Below, one piece after another: positions 7,212 to 16,032 of a stretch of DNA of 40,893 bases. The translations under genes were made by a program, and so were the position numbers. How positions within the stretch are numbered: position 1 is the first letter of the stretch; each line of letters opens with the position of its first letter. The notes under the pieces were generated by a model. It saw only the letters and a list, made by a program, of their open reading frames with translations. It was not told the origin of the DNA and did not search any database. The DNA is taken from NCBI GenBank assembly GCA_016342715.1, contig JAEINW010000020.1, positions 1 to 40,893 on the forward strand, read 5' to 3'. The stretch is from Salinivirgaceae bacterium. GTDB lineage: Bacteria > Bacteroidota > Bacteroidia > Bacteroidales > SZUA-534.

Positions 7212-10200
7212 TTAATTTTTGAAAATCAGATCGGCGCCAATGGTACCCACTAATTTCTCAACATATTGTTGGCTTTGTACTTCTTTTAATTTTTCTTTGG
7301 CATAGCTCAATTGATCCTTCAGCTTCAAATTCATTACAATGGATGCATTCATAGCTTGGGTATTGAATTGGCTAATATAATTTACATGCTTTTTCCAAAG
7401 TATAATATCTTTTTGCTGTTTGTTTTTTAAACGCTCCTTGTACCACGGACTTTGTAATACATTTTCGCGTTTAAATATTTCGCGTAATTCAGCATTGGCC
7501 AGATCTTTGTTTTCGTAGTGACCATATGCCATAATATGAAGCAATATTTTTAGTGGTGGAATGGCACTTTCAATACTTCCATCTTCAAAATATTGCAGAG
7601 CCGATTTCTGCTGCGCTTCAACAATGTTATTTATTCCATCCACAAAGTCTTCCATGCTTTGCAATTCGGGTTTTAACATTTCGTTGGTAAATACCATCGA
7701 TGGTTCTTCAAATATTCTTCCAAAATGATTAAAGACAAAGGTTTTGGTTATTCGATAGCCCAAACGACTTGCTAAAACCTTTTGGCCTTGGTATTCAAAA
7801 TCTTCCAGCTTTTCAATACTGCCATTGGCAATCATATTTTTTGCCTTTTTTTGTTCATTAGTTAAACGACACCACAGTTCAGGAATGAGTATGCTAATGT
7901 CGTGATCGAAACGATTGTTGGGACCCACATGGCCTGCAGCGGTTGAAAAAGCCTCATAACCCGTTAATATACTCGAAAGCAAGGCATTGTTTAAATCGGT
8001 GGTTGGAACCAACATATTGAAAGGTCCTTTGGTTAAGGCTCCTTCGGAACCTGCTCCCGTGGTTGATGGCGATTTTCCGGTTAAGCTCGATATATAGTCC
8101 ATAAACAATTCGGGCATTTCCTGATAATGAATCGGATTATAAACACTCAATGGACGAATTCCTTTGGCTTTATCCGACGGATTATTTCTTCTACCGGGCA
8201 GCACATTGTTTACCGGATAATGCACGGGTTTATCAGCAGGTACTTGTCTAAAGAAGCGGGTTCCTACCTTTGCCAAATAATTATCGATGGGGTTCGAGAA
8301 ATCGGGGCGCTCTTGCAAGTACCTTGGGTTTTTCGAACGACTTCCATCTGCTATAATTCGGGTGTGTGACGGAGAAATAAAGTAATTTCCCGTTTTATCT
8401 TTGGCACCTTTCTTAATTATTCGTTTAATAGGATCGGTGTATTGGTCGAAGGTGATGGCATTTTCAACCATTTCCTTTCCATCGGCAACCGATAAAGGCT
8501 GGTAATTTGTGGTAAAGGTGTTTTGTTTTGAAAGATCGGATTCTGCTTCCTTATCGTATCCACGATTTACTGCTTCATCGGGGCGTTGAAAAAAGCGATA
8601 CTCACAGTTTTCAACCATCTTTACACTTTTATTCTCGTATTTTGGATTTAAATATTCCAATTGCTTTGCCGGAACGGTAATGGTGGCTGAAATATCATCT
8701 TCCATTTGAATTTTTGCTGCTGCAACAAAGTCGGGGCGTAAGGAATGTACATACCACGAATTATCTTGAGTAAAGCCCACTCGAAGGAAGGATTTGCTAA
8801 TTTTACGACTGTTTAACATCAATGAATGTCCGGGTCGGCCGTTAATTTTATCAATGGTAAAGTACTTTTTCCAATCATCTTTAAGCTCAATATTTTGGCT
8901 TAGTTTTTTAAGTAAAAAAATGATTCCCTTTACATAATCGGGAATGGAATTCACGTATTTGTTGTAGGCCTGAGTATGTCCTTCAAAAGGCGTAAGTAAT
9001 TTTATTACCGACCCCAATGAACGTTCATTACTAAGTAAATGACGCGAGGTATGATTATCGAGTGTTGGTTCTTTCCATCTTTTGGAGAAGTCGTAGGTCA
9101 AAATCTCGTCAATCATGGCAAAGTCTTTTTCAATATCATCAATAAAGAAGTTGCTGTAAATAATTGCATTTAACAATGACTTTGAAATTTCCGATTTACC
9201 TCCGCCTGAAACGGTGCTTGGTTTGTGTAAGAAGGTTCCTTCGGCATAGGTTAAAATTAAGCGCCATTCGGGAGCAAAGGGATGTTTCTCCATGTGAACT
9301 TTGTATCCGCTGGGCAGTACATAGTAATGATCGCGTAATAATTTTATTTGTTGCGTTTGTTTATTATGCTTCCAAGTAATGGATGATTCGTACAAATTTA
9401 TTTTCGCATCTTCGGGAATATAAATAAGGTTTTCATGGTTTTTATCTACCCCGTAGTTTTCGGGCATCAGGTGCATCATTTGCCCATATTCTTTTACAAC
9501 ATCCGCAAATTTGTAGGTAGTTCCCAAATTCTTCGATAGTTTTTCACCATCGAAAGCATCGCCCAAGTTCCTGCGTACAAATGCCAGAGTGCCTCCCGAA
9601 TGCTCTTCTTCAGCCAATCCAAACATATTGGCAGAATAGCTTATTTGGGTTTTAATTTCTTTTTTAGAATATCCGAAATAGTTGTCGGCAATTAAAGTGA
9701 TGATTACTCCCGATTCATCTCTGCAACTGATTTTAAAGGCTGAACCTTCGTTGTAAAGTTCATCTTTGTGTTTCCAGCACATGCCATCTTTTCGCTGACG
9801 TTCGGTAGCATCTTCAAAATGAGGCAATCCAATTTCTTTTTTCTTTAATTGGGTAAGCTGAGGAGCCAGAATAACACATCCGGTATGCCCGGTCCAATGT
9901 TTAATGTCAAGGGCTGCATCGTTTTGTGCCAGATGCGGATCACCGGCATTGCCAAAAATAGACTCCACAAAATCGAGGTTGCTTACAAATAATCCGGGAG
10001 CAAAGAAACGAACTTCCATTGATTTTTTCTCCGTTATTCCAGCTACTTCAGGGCAAACTGTAGGACGAAGCAACAAGGAAGTGAAAATCTGAGCAGGCTT
10101 GATCATTGATCCTGTAAACGGAAGAGTCAACATCTCAGCCGGAGGATTTAAGGCGGCATGTAGCAAATGTGCAAAAGCAATTTTTGGTACTGCCTTTTTA

Positions 10201-10682
10201 TCCGGGGGAATGGGTAGTCCGCCTTTTACAATATGAAACGATCCACTGGTTGTTCTTCGGTCGTGTATCGGATTATGCAGCACTCCTTGTTTAATTCTAT
10301 AGGAGCTTACATATTTGTTTATATATTCGTTTTTGTCGGGTGGCAAACTAACTTCGCGACCAATTCCTGGTTTATCCAATACGAAAGTATCATAAGGAAG
10401 GTTCAATGATTTATCAAACTCAATATCTTTTAAATAACGGTTAATAAAATCCTGAATTCTTTGGTCAGAAGGATTAGTAATGGTGTTGGAAAGCAAACGC
10501 ATTTTTTCCTTATAGTTGTTTAGCAAACTTTCCGATAAGTTTATAAATTCCTTTTCGTTTCCATCCACAGAGCTTTCAAAAATGGGTTGCCCCATGGATG
10601 CTAGTTTTAAATTTATAAAACGAATAATGTCTTCTTTATTTCGCTCGCTTATTCTACTTGAACTGTGATGGTTTAAGTTCAT
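7212..10682 (-). CDS. Pyrophosphate-dependent phosphoenolpyruvate carboxykinase
   Basis: This 1156-residue cytosolic enzyme is recognised as the PPi-type PEP carboxykinase (EC 4.1.1.38) known from Propionibacterium and Entamoeba. It interconverts oxaloacetate + PPi with PEP + Pi + CO2. The size fits: PPi-PEPCKs are about 1100-1200 residues, twice the ATP or GTP enzymes. Visible features include an N-terminal region with HNPIHDRRTTSG (136-147), the HLLHAALNPP segment (172-181), and a Gly-rich phosphate-binding loop SGGGKSEIS (492-500) at the place of the PEPCK kinase-1 loop. There is no signal peptide. The start at 10680-10682 is the first ATG of an Asn/His/Ser-rich tail. The gene is monocistronic, with a strong terminator. 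It could let the cell use biosynthetic PPi for anaplerotic CO2 fixation or run in the gluconeogenic direction. The identification rests on remembered family sequence, not on a search. Confidence 0.85.
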   Translation of the reverse strand: MNLNHHSSSRISERNKEDIIRFINLKLASMGQPIFESSVDGNEKEFINLSESLLNNYKEKMRLLSNTITNPSDQRIQDFINRYLKDIEFDKSLNLPYDTFVLDKPGIGREVSLPPDKNEYINKYVSSYRIKQGVLHNPIHDRRTTSGSFHIVKGGLPIPPDKKAVPKIAFAHLLHAALNPPAEMLTLPFTGSMIKPAQIFTSLLLRPTVCPEVAGITEKKSMEVRFFAPGLFVSNLDFVESIFGNAGDPHLAQNDAALDIKHWTGHTGCVILAPQLTQLKKKEIGLPHFEDATERQRKDGMCWKHKDELYNEGSAFKISCRDESGVIITLIADNYFGYSKKEIKTQISYSANMFGLAEEEHSGGTLAFVRRNLGDAFDGEKLSKNLGTTYKFADVVKEYGQMMHLMPENYGVDKNHENLIYIPEDAKINLYESSITWKHNKQTQQIKLLRDHYYVLPSGYKVHMEKHPFAPEWRLILTYAEGTFLHKPSTVSGGGKSEISKSLLNAIIYSNFFIDDIEKDFAMIDEILTYDFSKRWKEPTLDNHTSRHLLSNERSLGSVIKLLTPFEGHTQAYNKYVNSIPDYVKGIIFLLKKLSQNIELKDDWKKYFTIDKINGRPGHSLMLNSRKISKSFLRVGFTQDNSWYVHSLRPDFVAAAKIQMEDDISATITVPAKQLEYLNPKYENKSVKMVENCEYRFFQRPDEAVNRGYDKEAESDLSKQNTFTTNYQPLSVADGKEMVENAITFDQYTDPIKRIIKKGAKDKTGNYFISPSHTRIIADGSRSKNPRYLQERPDFSNPIDNYLAKVGTRFFRQVPADKPVHYPVNNVLPGRRNNPSDKAKGIRPLSVYNPIHYQEMPELFMDYISSLTGKSPSTTGAGSEGALTKGPFNMLVPTTDLNNALLSSILTGYEAFSTAAGHVGPNNRFDHDISILIPELWCRLTNEQKKAKNMIANGSIEKLEDFEYQGQKVLASRLGYRITKTFVFNHFGRIFEEPSMVFTNEMLKPELQSMEDFVDGINNIVEAQQKSALQYFEDGSIESAIPPLKILLHIMAYGHYENKDLANAELREIFKRENVLQSPWYKERLKNKQQKDIILWKKHVNYISQFNTQAMNASIVMNLKLKDQLSYAKEKLKEVQSQQYVEKLVGTIGADLIFKN

Positions 10683-11357
10683 AATTATTAAAATTATTAA
10701 GTGTTAAATAACTTCCTGTAAAGTACTTGCTTTTTAAAAGATGCTTGCAAGGATTATTAGAGGAAGTAAATTTACACAATATGAAAGCAAAAGGAAATTA
10801 TATTTATAAAATTAAAACCATTCTGCGCAATATTTTAATAAAGTGACGTTTTTGGTGTGAATTTATTTGCAATGAATCATTGACAATTAGCCTGTTATCG
10901 TACTACCTTTTTAGGCTATCGTTTGCACAGAATAGGAATTTCGTAGCAGTTTTGAGACCTCTGAATTAACACGCTTACTTCATGATAAAAAGAAGGTATT
11001 TTGCTTTCAACCTAAACTCGACATAAGAAACTTTAATAGAATGCTAATAATTATGTGTTTATATGATTTAGAACTGTAGTATCAAGCCTGCCTGGTGGCG
11101 GTAGGCAGGCTTTGTACTTGATACTATAAGACAGATTTCAAAAAAGATTAAATACCAGATATTTGTATCGAATTTTATTTCGAACTCAGGTTTTTAGCTT
11201 TCCATGGCACATTTTATCGTACAAAGCTCAAGTTTAGAATATGGCTTAAAAAGCATACTATACATTCAAGACCTTGCTATTTAAGGCGTAACAGTATTTC
11301 AATCTGGCAAAAGTCAAATGGACAGTTATCGAAACGAAAAGATGGCTAAGGTAAAAT
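10683..11357. other. Intergenic region upstream of the PPi-PEPCK gene
   Basis: This stretch should contain the PPi-PEPCK promoter close to 10683-10800, but I see no convincing TAnnTTTG box. The rest carries one large hairpin (11078-11125) and otherwise featureless AT-rich sequence with no plausible gene. Confidence 0.5.
11078..11125. repeat. Large interrupted palindrome with CCTGCCTG core
   Basis: An outer stem AGTATCAA/TTGATACT encloses an inner stem GCCTGCCT/AGGCAGGC, with a seven-base bulge on the right side. There is no adjacent T-run. The inner part belongs to the same family as 635-653 and 743-759. Confidence 0.6.
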
Positions 11358-11388
11358 TAAAAAAACCGCCTCAAAATGAGACGGTTTC
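11358..11388 (-). terminator. Terminator of MFS transporter 1
   Basis: AAACCGCCTC pairs with GAGACGGTTT (one G-T pair) around an AAAAT-type loop. On the minus strand it ends in a run of T. It is nearly the same as the terminator of the neighbouring paralogue at 12910-12940. Confidence 0.85.
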
Positions 11389-11408
11389 TATAAATAAGTG
11401 AAATAATT

Positions 11409-12815
11409 CTATTTTTGAATATTTGGTAATTCCAAACCATAACCTTTTTTGCGGTCTTCTGCTTTAAGCAGAAAAGCAAATAATAAGGCTAAAACACCAC
11501 AAGCTACAAATACCAACATGGGAATTGTATAGTTATAATGAGCTCCTTCAACTCCTTGCTGAATTTGCGCAGTTACTCCAGGATTCACTTTATCGAGAAC
11601 CCAACCAATTAACATTGGAATAACCATTAATCCAATATTTTGAATCATGAAAATAACAGCAAAAGCAGAACCTAAGTAACGATCTTCAACAATTTTAGGA
11701 ACAGAAGGCCACATAGATGCAGGTACTAATGAAAAACCTATACCAAGAACAATCATACCTGCCCAAGCTACAAATGTAGTAGCAGGAGCCAATGCAAATG
11801 CTAAGTGTACAATTATTAATAAAATTGAACCAAAAATCATAATACTAGCTCCTTTTCCTTTTTTATCAAGGAATGTTCCAAATAATGGAGTCAATGCCAT
11901 AGTTCCTAAAGGCAGTAAACCTGCTATAAATGCACCTTGATCGACACTAGTACCAAATCTATTAACAAATAAATCGGCAGCATATTTCATAAATGGAAAA
12001 ACCGCAGCATAAAATAACACACATAACATTGCTATGTACATAAAAGCCCTATTAGTAAATAATTTACCAATATCAGAAATTTTAAATTCATCTTCTGGTT
12101 CGGTTACTTTTACGTCATCACCGGTTTGTTTGTCTAACTTCACATCCATAATTGTATAAACAAGGAAAGTAAGCAAACCAATTACTAATAATAAAATTGC
12201 GAATGCAACTGGACGTGTAATAATTTTTTCTGCACCAGCAACACGAGTAGAAAACCAAAATGCTCCTAACATACCAAAACGAGCGGTAGCCATTTCAAGA
12301 CCCATAGCTAATGCCATTTCTTTACCTTTAAACCATTTTACAATAGTTTTAGATACCGTGATGCCGGCAATCTCAACTCCAACACCAAAAATAGCATAAC
12401 CAAAGGCGGCCATTTTTACCGATGGACTATAATTGGGAAAGAATGAACCTAGAAATTCATAGCCAAAGCCTCCACTTACAAAAGCATCGGTTAATGCATA
12501 GTAATTAATTAATGCTCCAACTACCATTAAACTAATAAATACAGTTCCTGTAAATCGAATACCTAATTTATCAAGTATAACTCCACCAATAATTAGAAAT
12601 AAGAAGAATACATTAAATAAGGAATAAGCTCCTGTAAAAAAACCATAGGAACTATTATTCCAATCTAAACTTGCATTTTCAAGTAACATTGGCTTTAATG
12701 GTGACAATACATCGGCAAATAGATACCCTGTTAACATTGTAAATGAAATTAAAGCCAAAACAACCCAACGAGCAGTTTTAGATTCACTTAATGTTTGTTT
12801 TATTTTTTCTGTCAT
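11409..12815 (-). CDS. MFS transporter, MFSD1-like, probable dipeptide carrier (copy 1)
   Basis: This is a 468-residue inner-membrane carrier with about 12 hydrophobic segments. Diagnostic segments: LDKLGIR after TM2 (81-87), FGVGVE (143-148), WFKGKEMALAMG (161-172), SMWPSVPKI (367-375), LGSAFA (381-386) and QNIGL (392-396). These resemble matching segments of human MFSD1, a lysosomal carrier reported to move dipeptides, including its GIGGES...SWFKGKE and ALWP...QLGTAYG...QNLGL stretches, more than those of sugar or oxalate carriers. It is the paralogue of the gene at 12962-14401 and the last of five same-strand genes with PepD and DPP IV, which supports peptide uptake. It has its own terminator. 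A generic MFS annotation is certain; the dipeptide substrate is inference. Confidence 0.88.
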   Translation of the reverse strand: MTEKIKQTLSESKTARWVVLALISFTMLTGYLFADVLSPLKPMLLENASLDWNNSSYGFFTGAYSLFNVFFLFLIIGGVILDKLGIRFTGTVFISLMVVGALINYYALTDAFVSGGFGYEFLGSFFPNYSPSVKMAAFGYAIFGVGVEIAGITVSKTIVKWFKGKEMALAMGLEMATARFGMLGAFWFSTRVAGAEKIITRPVAFAILLLVIGLLTFLVYTIMDVKLDKQTGDDVKVTEPEDEFKISDIGKLFTNRAFMYIAMLCVLFYAAVFPFMKYAADLFVNRFGTSVDQGAFIAGLLPLGTMALTPLFGTFLDKKGKGASIMIFGSILLIIVHLAFALAPATTFVAWAGMIVLGIGFSLVPASMWPSVPKIVEDRYLGSAFAVIFMIQNIGLMVIPMLIGWVLDKVNPGVTAQIQQGVEGAHYNYTIPMLVFVACGVLALLFAFLLKAEDRKKGYGLELPNIQK

Positions 12816-12909
12816 ATTTTATTGTTTGAAAATTTTATTTAAAAAAATGCCTCGAAAGTAGTTAAATTAATTATTTAAGAGTCGATAATATGGAACTATT
12901 ATAAAACAC

Positions 12910-12940
12910 AAAAAAAACCGTCTCAATAGAGACGGTTTCT
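12910..12940 (-). terminator. Terminator of MFS transporter 2
   Basis: AAACCGTCTC pairs perfectly with GAGACGGTTT around an AATA loop. On the minus strand eight T follow. It separates the two transporter genes into units that can be transcribed independently. Confidence 0.88.
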
Positions 12941-12961
12941 TCTATAAAATAGTAATGTTTT

Positions 12962-14401
12962 CTATTTTTGAATATTTGGTAATTCAAGTCCGTAACCTTT
13001 TTTCTTGTCTTCAGCTTTTAATAAAAATCCGAAAACTACAGCAAGAATAGTAAGAGCAACAAAAATTAACCATGTTGAAGAATAATCAAACATTGGTATC
13101 TCCCCTGAGACTCTAAGCGCTTGAATTTTATCAGTTATTTCACCTACAGCTACCCCCTGCTCTCTAAGCATACTAATTGCAGCTTCTGTTTTTTCGTTAA
13201 CTCCAGGATTAGTTTTATCTAGTACTACTCCTAATAAAATAGGTACTAACATTAGCCCAATATTTTGCACGTAAAAAATTAAAGCATATGCTGAACCTAG
13301 TTGCTTTTCAGGTATAATTTTAGGTACCGATGGCCACATTGCTGATGGTACTAATGAGAAAGCAATTCCTAAAAGTACAACCGCAAAAATCGCAACCCAA
13401 GTTGCTGTTAAAGCTGGTATATAGAATATAGTATGAACAATAACTAGTAAGACTGCTCCCAGAATCATCATGGATGCACCCTTACCCAATCTATCATAAA
13501 GATATCCAAATAATGGCGTTAATAATATGGTGCCAAATGGTAAAATGGATGGAATATCACCAGCTGTTGATGGATCAATACCAAATTTATTTACCATTAA
13601 ACCCGATGAAAATTTATAGAATGGGAAAACAGCTGAGTAAAATAAAAGACAAAGAATTGCAATATACCAAAAACCTTTGCTAGTAATAATTACTTTAATA
13701 TCAGATATTTTAAAAGGTTCTTCGGCTTCAGCTTCGTCGTCAATTTCTTTATCTAATTTAACATCCATTACACTATAAACAATGAAAAGAATTAATGCTA
13801 TACTAAGTGCAATTGCACCAACCAAAACAGCTGTAGGAATATCAAATGCTTTAGCTATACGTGGTGAACCAAAAAGAGCAATAAATGATCCAAAACGGGC
13901 TAATGCCATTTCTGTTCCCATAGCTAGTGCCATTTCTTTTCCTTTGAACCATTTTACAATAATTCTTGATACTGTTATTCCTGCACCTTCGGCACCAACA
14001 CAGAATAAAGCAAAACCTGCAGCTGAAATAAATACTCGTTTATCGATTCCAATAATAGTTGACCCAATTTCAAAGTCTCCGGCAAATGCATAGTATTTAA
14101 TAATTGCGCCAAGTATCATAACAATACCTGCTCCAATTGAAGTAAACTTAATGCCCATTTTATCTAAAATGATACCTGCGAATATTAACATAAATGCAAA
14201 TACATTTAAATAACCTTGTGCACCAGTTACTATTCCCCAATCGGTTCCGCTCCATCCATATGTGCTTTGAATAAGAGTTTGTAATGGAGAAAGTACTTCC
14301 ATAAATGTGTAAGCGATTAGCATGGTAACCGACACTAGAATTAAAACAAACCAGCGTGCTCCTGCATTATCCCTTAAGCTTGATTTTATAGCTTCTGTCA
14401 T
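12962..14401 (-). CDS. MFS transporter, MFSD1-like, probable dipeptide carrier (copy 2)
   Basis: This 479-residue membrane carrier is paralogous to 11409-12815; the two share the N-terminal MTE(A/K)IK start, the VKWFKGKEMALAMG segment (149-162 here) and an almost identical tail, LLKAEDKKKGYGLELPNIQK. It has an insertion before the last helix pair (about 405-432, Glu/Gly-rich) that the other copy lacks, so the two may differ in substrate range or regulation. The stop of the upstream gene pepD is only 66 bases from the start, with a terminator hairpin in between that may allow partial read-through. Family resemblance to MFSD1 is as described for copy 1. Function as a dipeptide carrier is inferred from that resemblance and from the adjoining dipeptidase. 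Confidence 0.88.
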   Translation of the reverse strand: MTEAIKSSLRDNAGARWFVLILVSVTMLIAYTFMEVLSPLQTLIQSTYGWSGTDWGIVTGAQGYLNVFAFMLIFAGIILDKMGIKFTSIGAGIVMILGAIIKYYAFAGDFEIGSTIIGIDKRVFISAAGFALFCVGAEGAGITVSRIIVKWFKGKEMALAMGTEMALARFGSFIALFGSPRIAKAFDIPTAVLVGAIALSIALILFIVYSVMDVKLDKEIDDEAEAEEPFKISDIKVIITSKGFWYIAILCLLFYSAVFPFYKFSSGLMVNKFGIDPSTAGDIPSILPFGTILLTPLFGYLYDRLGKGASMMILGAVLLVIVHTIFYIPALTATWVAIFAVVLLGIAFSLVPSAMWPSVPKIIPEKQLGSAYALIFYVQNIGLMLVPILLGVVLDKTNPGVNEKTEAAISMLREQGVAVGEITDKIQALRVSGEIPMFDYSSTWLIFVALTILAVVFGFLLKAEDKKKGYGLELPNIQK

Positions 14402-14426
14402 ATTAAAAAAATTAGTTAATTATAAT

Positions 14427-14455
14427 TAAAAAAGGAAAGCAGCATTAGCTTTCCC
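14427..14455 (-). terminator. Terminator of pepD
   Basis: GGAAAGC (14434-14440) and GCTTTCC (14448-14454) form a 7-bp stem. On the minus strand it is followed by six T. It lies between pepD and the MFS copy 2 start. Confidence 0.75.
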
Positions 14456-14467
14456 GTTTATATTTTA

Positions 14468-15928
14468 TTATTTTTTAGGTATGTTTTTTAAGGTTTCAAT
14501 CAACCAATTGTAGAATTTACCTACCGATTCAATATTCACTTTCTCATCGGGTGAGTGAGGAAAACGTATAGTTGGTCCAAATGAAATCATATCCCAATTT
14601 GGATAAACTCCACCTAATAATCCACATTCTAATCCGGCGTGTATTGCTTTAATTTCAGGAATTATACCATGCATTTTCTGATAAGTTTCCTGCATTGTTT
14701 TTAAAATTGCTGAATTCATATTTGGTTTCCAACCTGGATACTCACCGTTAAATTCAACACGAGCTTCAGCCAAACGGAATACATTTCCAATGGAATTAGC
14801 TAAATCGTCTTTTGCAGAATCAACTGACGAACGAAGCAAACACTGAACAACAACTTCGTTATCAATTAATTTTACCACAGCCAAATTGCTTGATGTTTCA
14901 ACCAAACCAATCATATCTTGACTCATGCGAATCACACCATTTGGACAACCATAAACAGCTTTGGTTAAACGACTTTGAACGCCATCAGAAATCATTTTTT
15001 CTGGCATGTCTGTTTTTTCAATGCTTATTTTCACTCCTGGATCAGCCGATGCTAATTCTGCTTTAATTATTGATTCAAAACCAGCAACATAAGCCGCCAA
15101 TTCGGCTTCCTTGTTTTCAGGAAATAAAATAGTTGCAAATGCCTCGCGAGGAATAGCATTACGTAAACTTCCCCCTTGAATATCGGTTAAATGCACCCCA
15201 TATTTTTCGTTTGCCATATAAATAAAGCGAAAAATAATTTTGTTTGCATTGCCTCTTTCCAAAGGAATATCCATACCAGAATGGCCTCCTTTTAAACCTG
15301 TAACATTCACTTTGTAAGCTACATGATGAGGAGGAATTCCTTTAAGTTTTGGGTCAAAATAAAAATTACCATCAATACCACCAGCACAGCCAACGTAAAG
15401 TTCGCCTTCGTCTTCCGAATCCAAATTCATTAGAATATCTCCGTCTAAAACATCTGCTTTTAATTCAAAAGCACCTGTCATTCCGGTTTCTTCGTCAATA
15501 GTAAACAAAGCTTCAATAGGACCATGTTCAATCACTTTTGATGCTAAAATTGCCATTGATGCAGCAACACCCATTCCATTATCAGCTCCTAAGGTAGTTC
15601 CTCTGGCAGTTACCCAATCGCCATCAACATAGGCATCAATTGGATCTTTAGTAAAATCATGATTTATATCGCTATTAGCCTGTGGAACCATATCTAAATG
15701 CCCTTGAAATACGACTCCTTTTCTATCTTCGTAACCTGGAGTAGCAGGCTTTTTAATAATTACATTGCCACAATGGTCAACAATGGTTTTAAGACCTAAA
15801 TCTTCACCAAATTTTTTCATAAACTCAATACATGCAGCCTCATGTTTTGATGGACGTGGAATTTGAGTTAATTGATAAAAATATTCCCAAACTGCTTTTG
15901 GTTCTAAATTTCTAATTTCTTCGCTCAT
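14468..15928 (-). CDS. pepD: Cytosolic dipeptidase, aminoacyl-histidine dipeptidase type (M20)
   Basis: This 486-residue zinc metallopeptidase of family M20 hydrolyses a broad range of dipeptides in the cytosol. Metal and catalytic residues are in place: GHLDM (H77, D79), the bridging Asp in TLGADNG (D116), DEETG (catalytic E146 and E147), an acidic NLDSEDEG block (169-175) and a late His in FPHSPDE (H458). HAGLECG near 431-437 is also typical. The length equals the E. coli enzyme (485). There is no signal peptide, so it is intracellular. An AAGGAG ribosome site 7 bases upstream fixes the start. Downstream are two MFSD1-like carriers, and upstream on the same strand is a DPP IV, suggesting it splits dipeptides imported from the periplasm. 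Confidence 0.95.
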   Translation of the reverse strand: MSEEIRNLEPKAVWEYFYQLTQIPRPSKHEAACIEFMKKFGEDLGLKTIVDHCGNVIIKKPATPGYEDRKGVVFQGHLDMVPQANSDINHDFTKDPIDAYVDGDWVTARGTTLGADNGMGVAASMAILASKVIEHGPIEALFTIDEETGMTGAFELKADVLDGDILMNLDSEDEGELYVGCAGGIDGNFYFDPKLKGIPPHHVAYKVNVTGLKGGHSGMDIPLERGNANKIIFRFIYMANEKYGVHLTDIQGGSLRNAIPREAFATILFPENKEAELAAYVAGFESIIKAELASADPGVKISIEKTDMPEKMISDGVQSRLTKAVYGCPNGVIRMSQDMIGLVETSSNLAVVKLIDNEVVVQCLLRSSVDSAKDDLANSIGNVFRLAEARVEFNGEYPGWKPNMNSAILKTMQETYQKMHGIIPEIKAIHAGLECGLLGGVYPNWDMISFGPTIRFPHSPDEKVNIESVGKFYNWLIETLKNIPKK

Positions 15929-15935
15929 ATTATGT

Positions 15936-15941
15936 CTCCTT
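15936..15941 (-). promoter_or_regulatory. Strong Shine-Dalgarno site for pepD
   Basis: AAGGAG lies 7 bases before the pepD ATG on the minus strand. Such a site is uncommon in Bacteroidota and is not seen before neighbouring genes. Confidence 0.65.
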
Positions 15942-16032
15942 AATTATAATTTAAATTTCAAAGTTCCGAATTTAATAAAATTTATCATGCATGTTCAATC
16001 AATTCACATAATTAACAACAGCATGTTCTTTT

